Assembly: GCA_003223515.1 (NCBI GenBank)
Contig: QHVI01000102.1
Span: 1 to 54,567, forward strand
DNA: 54,567 nucleotides
Origin: Candidatus Angelobacter sp. Gp1-AA117
GTDB lineage: Bacteria > Acidobacteriota > Terriglobia > Terriglobales > Acidobacteriaceae
Direction: 5' to 3'
Position 1 is the first letter of the stretch, and every line of letters starts with the position of its first letter. The position numbers and the translations under genes were made by a program. Below are positions 18,702 through 27,784 of the stretch, piece by piece. A model generated the notes under the pieces. It ran no database searches. It had not been told where the DNA came from and was given only the letters and a program-made list of their open reading frames with translations.

Positions 18702-21185
18702 TTACGGGACGATGTAGATGTGTCCCTGCCCCACCTGATTGGTACTCGGTTCACTGAACTTGCTGCGCTGCAGCGTCGCCTGGGGCACGGCAACGCTGGG
18801 ATCGTCTCCGATCGCCATCGAGGCGCTCATTGGCAGTGGCACAGGCGGCAGCAGGTTTCCAGGTAATGGCGGCAACGGAGGCGGCGGAATAATCGTGACC
18901 GGCCGGGTTGCCGTGATGTTAAAGCCCAGAGCCGTTACCGGCCCGAGCTGTGCGTTGAGACTCAAGGACGGATCGAGCGCTCCCTCTTCCACCCAGGGCA
19001 ACTGCGTGGTGCACACGAAGTCATAACGATCGACTTCAGGCAACTGGGCCAGCGGCGGGTTGACGTTGGGATCTCCGGGGTTGGTACCGAAGGTGCCCAT
19101 GTAGAGAGCAGGATCACTACCATCGCCTGCAACCCTAATGGAAAGATGTACACCCAGCGGCGGCAGGCAAGCAGGCCGGTCGTTCGTCGGCCCTATAGCC
19201 AAGGCTGCCGGATTGTAGAGAACCAGGCGCGGCGGACTTTGCAGCCTGGACAGCGCGCGGGTCACGGGTTCGGCATTGCCACGCGACAGAGTCGGAGACG
19301 CAGCCTTCAGCACGGTCATCTGTCCTTTGAGGATCAACTGTCCACTTACTTTGGGCGGCGGTCCAAGTTCGGCGAGATAGAGATCATTGCCGTTGAAAGC
19401 CAAGTTCTCTACGCCAACGGAGTTGCCGGTATGTCCCACAACAATAGGGCCTGTGGGAGCAGTGGCCGGGTTCTGGATCTTCTTGATATCGCCGTTGTCA
19501 GAGAAGCCGAAGTAGATTGCGGCTTCATTGGTTGGTCCCTGAGGCATAGCGATAGCGGTCACTGTGCCCGGTCCGGAGTTGAGCGAGCCGGTTTGCGTCA
19601 CAAAGCCGCCGGTTCCATCCGGAACGAACAGCATTCGATAAATGCCGGGCGAAGTACTCGAGGCGTCAGGAATGTAAAGATTTTGCGTGCCAGCGAGGCT
19701 GGGCGCATCTGCGGCAGCCTGTCCCGGAACAAAGGTGGGGATAGGCTTGAAACAATGGCTGAGGCCGGCGACCGGGGCGGTATCAATGCGGCAGAAGCCC
19801 AGCGCCTTGTCAGACACCCAGAAGTTGCTCTGCAGCCAGATCAATCCTCGGGGATGAGTGATGCCAGCCAGCATGAGGACGCCACGACGGGCAGCATCAT
19901 GCTGCGGCGAATCGGTGGGCGGAAAATCGCTGCCGGTCAAGCTGGTGACGATGCAGGTTTCCGGAGTGGGAGAAGCCGGGGTGCACTCAGTAGCGTTGGA
20001 AGGCCGGGCCGCGTAGGACCATGCCATACCGGTACGCTGATTGTTTGCGGGAACTCCCGGTGGCGGAGCTTCAATGATCGGGTCACTGGTCACGAACATT
20101 TCAGAGGTTGCGCCGTTGGGCAAGCCGGTGATCGGATCGATGAGTTGCATGGGCGGATTCGTGGGCTGGACGAAATTCAATCCCATGATCAATGTGTATT
20201 CCTGAGGAATCGCGCTGCCATTCACGAAGCCCGACTGGTTCCACACCTGCATGATGTTGCCGCTCTGGGTATCGAAGCGCACCACGCGGTTGCCATTGCC
20301 CCAGTAGAGCCAGCGGCCATCGGTCTGAGTGGAGAAGAACTGATCCGACTGGAGGCCTTCCTGGGTCTGGAGCTTGCCGAACTGCAGAACAGCCTGGCAC
20401 TTGGGCAACTGGTAATGGCACTGATCGGCATTTTGAATGCGGTTGAGGAAGCCGGCCTGTGACATCCACAGATCATGACCAACCCACGCGAGGCTGAGCA
20501 GGGTCTTCTGGTTGTCGGAGGTGCCTACCCGTTCTACCGTATTGCCAGCCACGGTGAATGAAGGAGACAGAGGATTGTTGATGCGCCAGATATCCCCGCT
20601 GCCCTGGAAGCAGATGTAGAGCTTGCCATCAGGACCGAGCTTGGGTGACTGGGGCGTTCTGATACGGCCCACAGCAATTCCATTGATGGTGGAGGTGGCT
20701 CCAAAAATCGGGAGAGCATTCTTGATCGCGGTGCGTCCATCTGCCCCGATGGTGAAATCAATGCGGAAAACACCGTCGATGCCGGCGACGAACACATAAC
20801 CATTGCTGCCATTGAGGCCGAATGTCTCCACCTGATAGTCCATCGGCTCAAAGACGCCGGGCAGGAAGCAGGTGTTCAGGTTGAGAACACCGTGAGTGCG
20901 CCCGGGAAATCTTACATCTGGAACCGGATCAAGGCGGCAGAACCCTGATGCGCCGTCGCTGACCCAGATATCGTTGATCGCGCCGACGTGGGCCCGGATG
21001 GCGCCACGCGGGCGAAACATGCCCGTGTCTCCGACGTTGATACTGGGACCTGCGAAGGCGCTGGCCGCTCCCAGCAGTACAACCACGGCCAGGAGCAACA
21101 TGCGGCTCCAGGAACGGGGGATTGCATTCATTCTTGAGTGCGGGAATTTGTTCGTGCCACATGCCCGCGTAGTGTTGGAGTTCAT
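18702..21185 (-). CDS. Exported protein with two related propeller-like halves
   Basis: An 827-residue exported protein of unknown function. The start at 21185 has a GAGAGGA site; an internal ATG at 21131 lacks one. The signal sequence (MLLLAVVVLLGAASAFAG) is near residues 29-46. Two copies of a motif of the form W-V-S-D-x-x-x-G-F-C-R-x-D are present: WVSDGASGFCRLDP in the first half and WVSDKALGFCRIDT in the second. Both lie at the start of regions rich in NGIAVG- or GPDGKLYI-like strands typical of beta-propellers. The protein at 6613-9345 shares the motif, so the three regions are probably one domain family. No haem motif and no anchor. It lies between the peroxidase and MBG genes on the same strand, with gaps of about 130 bases on each side. 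Confidence 0.8.
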   Translation of the reverse strand: MNSNTTRACGTNKFPHSRMNAIPRSWSRMLLLAVVVLLGAASAFAGPSINVGDTGMFRPRGAIRAHVGAINDIWVSDGASGFCRLDPVPDVRFPGRTHGVLNLNTCFLPGVFEPMDYQVETFGLNGSNGYVFVAGIDGVFRIDFTIGADGRTAIKNALPIFGATSTINGIAVGRIRTPQSPKLGPDGKLYICFQGSGDIWRINNPLSPSFTVAGNTVERVGTSDNQKTLLSLAWVGHDLWMSQAGFLNRIQNADQCHYQLPKCQAVLQFGKLQTQEGLQSDQFFSTQTDGRWLYWGNGNRVVRFDTQSGNIMQVWNQSGFVNGSAIPQEYTLIMGLNFVQPTNPPMQLIDPITGLPNGATSEMFVTSDPIIEAPPPGVPANNQRTGMAWSYAARPSNATECTPASPTPETCIVTSLTGSDFPPTDSPQHDAARRGVLMLAGITHPRGLIWLQSNFWVSDKALGFCRIDTAPVAGLSHCFKPIPTFVPGQAAADAPSLAGTQNLYIPDASSTSPGIYRMLFVPDGTGGFVTQTGSLNSGPGTVTAIAMPQGPTNEAAIYFGFSDNGDIKKIQNPATAPTGPIVVGHTGNSVGVENLAFNGNDLYLAELGPPPKVSGQLILKGQMTVLKAASPTLSRGNAEPVTRALSRLQSPPRLVLYNPAALAIGPTNDRPACLPPLGVHLSIRVAGDGSDPALYMGTFGTNPGDPNVNPPLAQLPEVDRYDFVCTTQLPWVEEGALDPSLSLNAQLGPVTALGFNITATRPVTIIPPPPLPPLPGNLLPPVPLPMSASMAIGDDPSVAVPQATLQRSKFSEPSTNQVGQGHIYIVP

Positions 21186-21313
21186 TTTCAGTTCCTCTCT
21201 TCTCAGTACTTCTGCTGCTCTAGCCTGTTGCCCCGCTTGTTCCGTCGGAGGCTGCCCGGGTTGCTTGTTTCACGGCTGCCGTGCTGGGGCACGGCAGCTT
21301 GTGGATTTGCGAA

Positions 21314-24031
21314 TTACCTCAATGCCGTTACACCTGAAGTTGCCACTCCACCGGCACTGGAGGTGATGGTGATCAGGTTCGGCGGCGGTATATTGCTGAA
21401 CCGGATCGAGAACACACCCTGTGCGAACGGAATGATGGGGCCCATCACGCCGGAGAACGGTAATCCGGTGGCGGGGTTGAGAATGTCGAGGGTGCAGGTG
21501 AGCGTCACGCCAGGAGTGAAGTCGCTGGCATTGACGATCAGACGTCCCTTGGTGCGGCGGTAGACCACGTTGCTGACCACGATGGTGTCAGCCACAGGAG
21601 CCACCGATACAGTCACGGTTGCCGGAGCGCTTACCAGACCGGATGTGGCGCTGGTTGCGGTCACCGTGAAGTTGAACACCTGGTTGGCGGTCAACACCGG
21701 CACGTTAGGCGTGGTGAAGGTCACGCTGGAGCCAGTGGTTGAGGACAGGGTGATGCCCGGAGGCGCTGTCCAGGTAAAGGTCACAGGATTTTGCGAAGCC
21801 GAATCCACAGCCGTGGCGCTCAGAGTTACCAGTGCGCCGCTGTTCACGATGATGGAGCTGCCGCTCACCGTTGGCGCAGCGGGGGTCGGGAATTGCGCGG
21901 GGCCAGTGGCGATTGCGCTGGTGATCTGCGGGGCCGTAACTGCCGGAGGCAGAACGATGGGCACCAGCAGAGTGGTGTTGGATACCGGCACAGCGTTGCC
22001 ATCGCCAACCTGCAGCGAGAACGTAAGGTTCTGCGGTGAGGCTACTAGCGGAGCCACAAAGGTGGCGTGGGCGCTGGTCGGATTGTTGATGACAACCGGC
22101 GGATCGCTGGGGTTCATTACCTGCTTCCACAAGAACGGTCCAGTCGCCGGAGTGCTCGCGCTGGCGTCAAGGGTTACGATCACGCCAGCAAAAGCCGGGC
22201 TCGGCGTAGAGCTGGCCTTGGCAATCGCGGTTGAACCGCCGGTGATACCCGGGAAACAAGTAAGCGCCGGCGCGGTGCTGTCAGGAAATGGACTCAGTTG
22301 TCCCTGAATCTGGTTGGGGAAGAAAGGATTCGGCTGCTGCCCCAACTGCACCTGGGTGCTGTCAAAGACATCGCTGACCATGGGCAATGGTCCGAGACCG
22401 TTATCCAGGAACAGAATGTCGGAAAAATTGGCTCTAGGCGGACGGCTGCCGGGCACCAGGTTTTCAGGGAAGATGAATTCGCCGCTGGGCAACTGGTACT
22501 CAGAGAAGGTCAACCCGTTCTTGTTTTTGCCGGGAGAGCTGCCACTGATGCGTGCACCCACGTTCTGCACCGCCGGCAGGAAGTCTCCACCTTGCGGGAA
22601 GCGAACGCGCCAACGTCCTTTTACGCCGATGCCCGGAGGTCCAGGCTCGACCGGGAAGTTCGCAGTCCATGAAGGCTCGCGGAAAGTGAGATTGCCGTTG
22701 CAATCCTGATCAATGGCGGAAACATCAACCGTGCGCAAGGGATCGGTAGTGAAGCCTTCCACCCTGGTCCGCACTCCAGCTTCCTGCGGGAAAAATGGGT
22801 TGGGTGTTCCACCTGTTCCCTGAATCACAACCTCGATGCGGATGTAGCCTGGATCAGTATTGGGCCAGGTATAGAGGCCAACACTGGTGTTCAGGATATC
22901 GGTGGCGGTCATGAAAGGAACTCCATTGCCATCCACTTCCTGGGTGCCGATGATCTGCACGAAATCCCCAACTTCAAATGGAGCTTCCACGTAGGGGTCC
23001 TGTGGGAACGGATTGTCCGGAGTAGGCGCCGCTCCGGGAGCGTTCATGGTGTAAATGTTCTGGAAGGTGAGATTGAAATTGGGATCGCGCGGCCGGTTTA
23101 CTTCAGGACACAGCGGATCATCCATGCCGGTTGAGACTGCGCCCGGAGGCACAGTAAAGGGATAAGGATCAGCAACGCCGTCTGCTCCGGTATAGGTGCC
23201 GGGAGCGGCGCGCGAAATGCACATGGGATAGCCGGTCTGCGCGGCCACTGTGGGATTGTTCTGGTCTACAGCGAAGCGCGGGTCGGCGCTCTGTCCGGCG
23301 CTGTATCTTCCCTTGGTCACAATCTGCGGATTGCCGAGGCCATCCAGCAGCGGCGTGCCGTCAGGGTTCTGCATTGTATACGTGAGCGCAGGATCATTGA
23401 TCTGAACGCGTGTGCCATTGACCACCATCACACCATTGGCATAGTCAAGACTCTCGATGAAGCCCTGCAGCATGTTGGCAGGATCCTGGAAGATGAACAC
23501 CAGGCCGGCAATGTATTGTCCGTTGATGATGTTGCCCTGAATATGTCCTTGATAGGTGCCGGGGAAGCGCACCGTGTCTGACATGGCCAAGCCGGTCTGG
23601 TAGACCGCATCGGTCTGGTGCAGATTGGGATTCAACTCGAAGGCTTCTTCCCACGTGAGCAATGTGTTGGGGAAGATGACCACCGTATTCTGCGGAACAC
23701 GGATCACCGTACCGTTGAGTTCCATCCATCCGCCAGTAATCTTGCACTGCGCCGGCAAAGGGGGATTGGCCGACGTGGGATTCGGATTGTCATCCTTATT
23801 GCAGAGACTCGGCGTAGCATCCAGCGAGGCATACTGAATGAAGCCGGTGATATCAAAACCGGTGGGCTCGCCTCCTCTATCCGGAATTATCGGCGGCGCC
23901 GGAGGCACCGTGGGTATAGGCCAGGGAGCGGTGCCCTGGGCAAAGACATTGGCGCCCACGAGCCCAACCACAAGCAGCAGCAATATGCCGGCTACCCTGG
24001 AGAACTTCGTTATTGATTCAAATCCCCTCAT
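21314..24031 (-). CDS. Large exported protein with PKD/Ig-like C-terminal domains, unknown N-terminal domain
   Basis: 905 residues from the preferred start at 24031 (AAGGAG six bases upstream), with a signal peptide ending NVFAQG. The first 550 residues form a domain I do not recognise, with motifs such as WMELNGTVIRVPQN and GNIINGQYIAGLV, suggesting an extracellular beta-rich fold. The last 350 residues carry PKD/Ig-like domains (VTLDASAST, VTLSATAVDS, TFTWTAPPG) and a final Ig-like module. No catalytic residues or haem motifs. It directly follows the di-haem peroxidase on the same strand (84-base gap), so the two products may act together outside the cell. Confidence 0.8.
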   Translation of the reverse strand: MRGFESITKFSRVAGILLLLVVGLVGANVFAQGTAPWPIPTVPPAPPIIPDRGGEPTGFDITGFIQYASLDATPSLCNKDDNPNPTSANPPLPAQCKITGGWMELNGTVIRVPQNTVVIFPNTLLTWEEAFELNPNLHQTDAVYQTGLAMSDTVRFPGTYQGHIQGNIINGQYIAGLVFIFQDPANMLQGFIESLDYANGVMVVNGTRVQINDPALTYTMQNPDGTPLLDGLGNPQIVTKGRYSAGQSADPRFAVDQNNPTVAAQTGYPMCISRAAPGTYTGADGVADPYPFTVPPGAVSTGMDDPLCPEVNRPRDPNFNLTFQNIYTMNAPGAAPTPDNPFPQDPYVEAPFEVGDFVQIIGTQEVDGNGVPFMTATDILNTSVGLYTWPNTDPGYIRIEVVIQGTGGTPNPFFPQEAGVRTRVEGFTTDPLRTVDVSAIDQDCNGNLTFREPSWTANFPVEPGPPGIGVKGRWRVRFPQGGDFLPAVQNVGARISGSSPGKNKNGLTFSEYQLPSGEFIFPENLVPGSRPPRANFSDILFLDNGLGPLPMVSDVFDSTQVQLGQQPNPFFPNQIQGQLSPFPDSTAPALTCFPGITGGSTAIAKASSTPSPAFAGVIVTLDASASTPATGPFLWKQVMNPSDPPVVINNPTSAHATFVAPLVASPQNLTFSLQVGDGNAVPVSNTTLLVPIVLPPAVTAPQITSAIATGPAQFPTPAAPTVSGSSIIVNSGALVTLSATAVDSASQNPVTFTWTAPPGITLSSTTGSSVTFTTPNVPVLTANQVFNFTVTATSATSGLVSAPATVTVSVAPVADTIVVSNVVYRRTKGRLIVNASDFTPGVTLTCTLDILNPATGLPFSGVMGPIIPFAQGVFSIRFSNIPPPNLITITSSAGGVATSGVTALR

Positions 24032-24115
24032 TTGAAACTCCTTCCGTCTTCTACCTGCTACTGCCGTGAATCTTTTCTTCACTGCTTTTCCTTCAGCCGC
24101 GCGCCCGCCCGGAAA

Positions 24116-26692
24116 CTATCGGGGCGACGCGGAAATACGGTTCAAAATGTTGTCGAGGAACGCCGGGATCGAATCGCCGCCCTGCGCGCCTACTGCTGGA
24201 AGCTCCAGGTAAACGTCTTTTGCCTGTCCCGGCTGGTTCGGATCGGGAACTGGAACGCCATTCGAATCCACCGCAGCGCCGTTCGGCATGAACAACTGCG
24301 GATGATCAAAGGGAGCGGACTGCGCCACTGTGCGCGGATCGGTTAAAGCGTTGCGCAGAAAATCGACCAGATCCACCTTGTCCTGCAGCGTGAGACCGAG
24401 CATCTCCACGTCAGGATCCATGTACTGAACTTCTTCGACAGTGTTGAAGTCGCCGCCACGGTTGTAATACTCCACCACCTGCTCCAGCGTGAGCTGGCTG
24501 CCGTTGTGGAAGTAAGGGGCGGTCAGGGCAACGTTGCGCAATTGCGGAGTCTTGAAGAAACCGCCGCGCGCAATATCGTCATTGCAGTTCATCGGAGAGG
24601 GTGCGATACCATCGCCACGCCGTCCGGGAACGATGACGGTTTCGTAACCGCCTTTGCACACGTTCTGGCGCAGGAATTCAGATTGTGAGAGCGGCAGTCC
24701 GGCAACTGGATCGGTGCCGGCCAGGCCACCATCTTCCGCAGTCGGACGCACACCGATGTGGTAGAACCCGGTGTCGTAAACGCGGGCATGGTCGTCTTCC
24801 ATAATCATGCGCTCCACGGGAACATCGGTTACGGTTCCCACAGCAGCGTTGGAAAGCTCCGGCCCACCGTGGCACACGACGCATCCGGCTTTGGTCTCAA
24901 AAAGAATCAGGCCACGAAGCTGGCCTTGTGTTAACGGCGTAGGACCAACGGAATAATTGATCTTCACCGGAACCTGAGAAACCGGCGGAGAGCTGAAGGT
25001 CAACGTAATCGTACCGCTTGAATAATCGATGCTGCCGGCGTCTACGCCAACTCCGCGAATCTGCCCTTGTCCATCATCGAAGGCATACATGTCCTGATCG
25101 CTGGCATCCAGGGTCGGGTTCAATCCGACGATGGAGAGCGTATAGGGAGTAATGCCGGGTTGCAGCGTAATGGTGTAGACATTTTTCTGATTGTCGCCAA
25201 TCAGGGTGTAGCTCTGCTGCTGCTCCAGGAATTTATCGAGCGGAGTCTGATCGGCGATCAGAGTGCTCTCATACATCTGGATGGCAACGCCCCAGAACAG
25301 CGAGAAGTTGTATTCCATCTCAGAGTACTCAACGGTATTGCTGGGGCAGCTCTGGGCCTTGGCAGGATCAACCATCTGCGCCGCGCTGCCGTCGGGATTC
25401 GCGCAAATGTGCAGGTTGTACTGCCACCATTCCGGCTGGAAGGCCTGTTGAATCAGGGCAGCGTAGGTGGTGTTGATTCCATTGTTGGGGGAGTTTGATA
25501 ATGCGCCCAACACGCTGTCAGCGGGAGAAACCATCTGCTTAATCAGCGGCTTGCGAGCCAGCAGCTTCTTGCCTACCTGGCGAAAATCACGTCCGGCAGC
25601 CGACATTTCCGTGCTGCTGAGAATTGGCCCCAGCGACTGTGAGCACAGAGCGGAATTCTGCATGTTGATCAGCGCCGGGCCGAGTTCGTTATCAATGGGA
25701 TCAATCACCAGCAGGTGCGGCTGTTTATCGCGCGCGCCGAACGGGTTTGCTCCGTTGCAGACGTTCTGGGCACGGCCATCCCAGAAATTGCGGAAATTGA
25801 AGACTGCATTGACGACGCTGGGAGTGTTGCGTCCAGTGGTCTTGCGGGCATTAATGAGCTGCCCGCCGCTGTTGACATTGAAAACAGGATCAAGAATCGA
25901 GGTGGTAACTTCGATACTCGAACCGAGAGTCACAGTCGATGAGCCCGTGGTACCGCTGGTGCTGCCGGGAGTGGTGGTTGCACCCCCTGCGGCAAGGCTG
26001 CTGATGCGCGGAATACCACCGATTCCCCGCGCGTCTTTTCCATAGTTCAGGCCGGCATCATCCGCCCCGCCCAGCAAGCTGCCATCGCCATGGCCTCCGC
26101 CTACGCTGCCGCCGTCATCATTGTGGGAACTATCAATTGCAGTCAACGGGCTGATTCCAACAATGTTGGTGGCGAAAACACCCTGCGAACCGGAAACGTC
26201 GTTGACATCGAAAGTTACGCTGAAGCGATCATTCACATTGGAAAGCTTGCGGAAAGGAAAGTCGCCATCGTGATATCCGCCGAAGCCGCTGGCAGCGCTG
26301 CCCGCGTTGTAATGATGGTTTGGACCACCAAGCTGGAAAGTGTTGTCGCCGCCTGCCTGTCCGGGGTTTACCTGGTTGGTGGCGCGGCTGTCAGCACCGG
26401 CGTTGAAATGGCAGGTTGCGCAGGCCTGCGTGTCATCGCTGCCTGCCTGCATCTCCCAAAATAATGCTTTCCCCAATTGGATAGCTGCTGTTTTGTCCGC
26501 CAGGATGCCATCCATCCCGAATACAGGCGGAACAGGAACAGTGGATAAAGGTGCGAGAGGCCGGAGAGGAACTCTTATTGCACCGGTACCGCTCTGAGCG
26601 CGCACATGCCCGTAATAGCCAAGCGCTACGACAATAGTCGTTACAGAAACAAAAATCCTCAAAAAAGCCCTGGTTCCGGAAGAACGTTTCAT
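24116..26692 (-). CDS. Exported di-haem cytochrome c peroxidase family protein (MauG/CcpA-like)
   Basis: A secreted c-type cytochrome of the bacterial di-haem peroxidase family. These proteins reduce hydrogen peroxide using electrons from small cytochromes, or (MauG type) oxidise a protein partner. Two CxxCH haem sites are visible: CATCH at residues 91-95 and CVVCH near 604. The family C-terminal signature APYFHNGSQLTLEQVVEYYN is present. A signal peptide (IFVSVTTIVVALGYY, cleavage near VRAQS) takes it across the membrane. At 858 residues it is more than twice the usual size (about 350), with a long insert between the haem domains. I start at 26692 rather than the adjacent ATG at 26695 because AGGAG is better spaced for it. 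Probably first gene of the run 26692 to 18702. Confidence 0.9.
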   Translation of the reverse strand: MKRSSGTRAFLRIFVSVTTIVVALGYYGHVRAQSGTGAIRVPLRPLAPLSTVPVPPVFGMDGILADKTAAIQLGKALFWEMQAGSDDTQACATCHFNAGADSRATNQVNPGQAGGDNTFQLGGPNHHYNAGSAASGFGGYHDGDFPFRKLSNVNDRFSVTFDVNDVSGSQGVFATNIVGISPLTAIDSSHNDDGGSVGGGHGDGSLLGGADDAGLNYGKDARGIGGIPRISSLAAGGATTTPGSTSGTTGSSTVTLGSSIEVTTSILDPVFNVNSGGQLINARKTTGRNTPSVVNAVFNFRNFWDGRAQNVCNGANPFGARDKQPHLLVIDPIDNELGPALINMQNSALCSQSLGPILSSTEMSAAGRDFRQVGKKLLARKPLIKQMVSPADSVLGALSNSPNNGINTTYAALIQQAFQPEWWQYNLHICANPDGSAAQMVDPAKAQSCPSNTVEYSEMEYNFSLFWGVAIQMYESTLIADQTPLDKFLEQQQSYTLIGDNQKNVYTITLQPGITPYTLSIVGLNPTLDASDQDMYAFDDGQGQIRGVGVDAGSIDYSSGTITLTFSSPPVSQVPVKINYSVGPTPLTQGQLRGLILFETKAGCVVCHGGPELSNAAVGTVTDVPVERMIMEDDHARVYDTGFYHIGVRPTAEDGGLAGTDPVAGLPLSQSEFLRQNVCKGGYETVIVPGRRGDGIAPSPMNCNDDIARGGFFKTPQLRNVALTAPYFHNGSQLTLEQVVEYYNRGGDFNTVEEVQYMDPDVEMLGLTLQDKVDLVDFLRNALTDPRTVAQSAPFDHPQLFMPNGAAVDSNGVPVPDPNQPGQAKDVYLELPAVGAQGGDSIPAFLDNILNRISASPR

Positions 26693-27158
26693 CATCTTCT
26701 CCTAACAATCCGTCGCAACCCAGCGTGGCTAGTGCCGGGCCTGCTTTTCTTCTACAAAAATCCGTCTGTATATCCGTCGTCCGTCGTTTTTCGTCGTCAC
26801 AGGGGAGGAGGTGCTCGACGTGCAGTTTGCCGGAGTGCTACTGCGAGAAGGATTCTGAACTGTGAGGATTAAAAATGCATTAGCAGTAAATTAAGTTTTT
26901 TAATTCAAAAAAACAGGCAGGCAGCAGGTCTATCGGGCGCGAATAACCAATTGGCAACAAAGGCTTTAGGCAGACATACGGATTGAGGATCAGGGGTTCA
27001 GGAAGGTTGCAGATCGTGATATTTCTAATGAATGCGGCCACTGATTTTTTAAGAAAGACCAGCAGGCATGCAGTGAGCCAGCACAATTCGCGATAGATAT
27101 AGAGCACTCTTCCAGCCTTGAGCGGCTGCCGCTGAGGATTTGCGATCTGGGCAACACC
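26693..27158. other. Gene-free intergenic region
   Basis: About 460 bases between the peroxidase start and the DUF302 stop. It should hold the peroxidase promoter on the minus strand. A weak AATTAA/TTAATT hairpin next to T and A runs (about 26889-26908) could end transcription in either direction. I see no credible gene; the open frames here look like chance. Confidence 0.5.
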
Positions 27159-27656
27159 TCAGAAAGCTGCCGACTCTCGGATAAGGGCCTCGATTTTCGA
27201 ATCCAAATCGCGAGCCACGGCGAGTGCGCTCGCATTTCCGTATGGGGCCAGAAGACTCGCCATCCTGTCATAAGAAAGATGAACGCCGTCTTCACGCTCA
27301 TCCACCAGCACCGTTACCGGAGCATAAGAGCCCGCGTCCGGAACATGCTTTGCCATCTCGTTCATGACCAACGGATTACCAATTAGCAGCCGCACGATCT
27401 TCGGTCCCTGGAGCCCCGTTGCCTTGCGCAGAACACTACCGAGATCCAATTCGACGAATAACAACAGCCCAGTCCTCCCCATGTCCCTCCGAATGATGTT
27501 TTCGAATTCAGCGAAGGTCTGCGCTTCCTGCGATGCCTGCATGAGTTCGACCATGTCTAGATGCCCGACGGCTGCTTTCAGTGTTGCCAAGACAGACTCG
27601 AATGGCTTGGAAGATGCCAAGCTAAACCGCTCGATTTCGACCTTTCTGATCGACAT
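27159..27656 (-). CDS. DUF302 domain protein
   Basis: A small soluble protein of the DUF302 family, whose function is not established. The family pattern is recognisable: a phenylalanine/serine-rich N-terminal strand, GLLLFVELDLG in the middle, then IGNPLVMNEM, a VTVLVDERE strand and VHLSYDRMA. I start at 27656 (MSIRKVEI, 165 residues), where AGGAG is eight bases upstream; upstream GTG and ATG codons are too close to that site. It lies about 100 bases downstream of the RND pump on the same strand and may be read with it. No signal peptide. Confidence 0.85.
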   Translation of the reverse strand: MSIRKVEIERFSLASSKPFESVLATLKAAVGHLDMVELMQASQEAQTFAEFENIIRRDMGRTGLLLFVELDLGSVLRKATGLQGPKIVRLLIGNPLVMNEMAKHVPDAGSYAPVTVLVDEREDGVHLSYDRMASLLAPYGNASALAVARDLDSKIEALIRESAAF

Positions 27657-27756
27657 TTCCATCACTCCTTCAGCCCTGCTCTCGTTTGGGGGTTTCGCTA
27701 TTTTAACCTCTTGGCCGCGTCGAGCACGCCAGTCACACCATTGGCGCTACTGTTTT

Positions 27757-27784
27757 CGTTTACGACATCTCGTTTACGACATCT
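27757..27784. repeat. Perfect 14-bp tandem duplication at the 3' end of the RND gene
   Basis: CGTTTACGACATCT occurs twice without a gap (27757-27770 and 27771-27784). The second copy creates the stop codon now used by the pump gene. With one copy removed, the frame would run on about 20 codons to a TAG near 27700. Confidence 0.9.

Noticed and set aside
26606-26872. Plus-strand 88-residue frame upstream of the peroxidase gene
   Set aside because: Overlaps the peroxidase start, has no ribosome site, and its composition is unlike protein.
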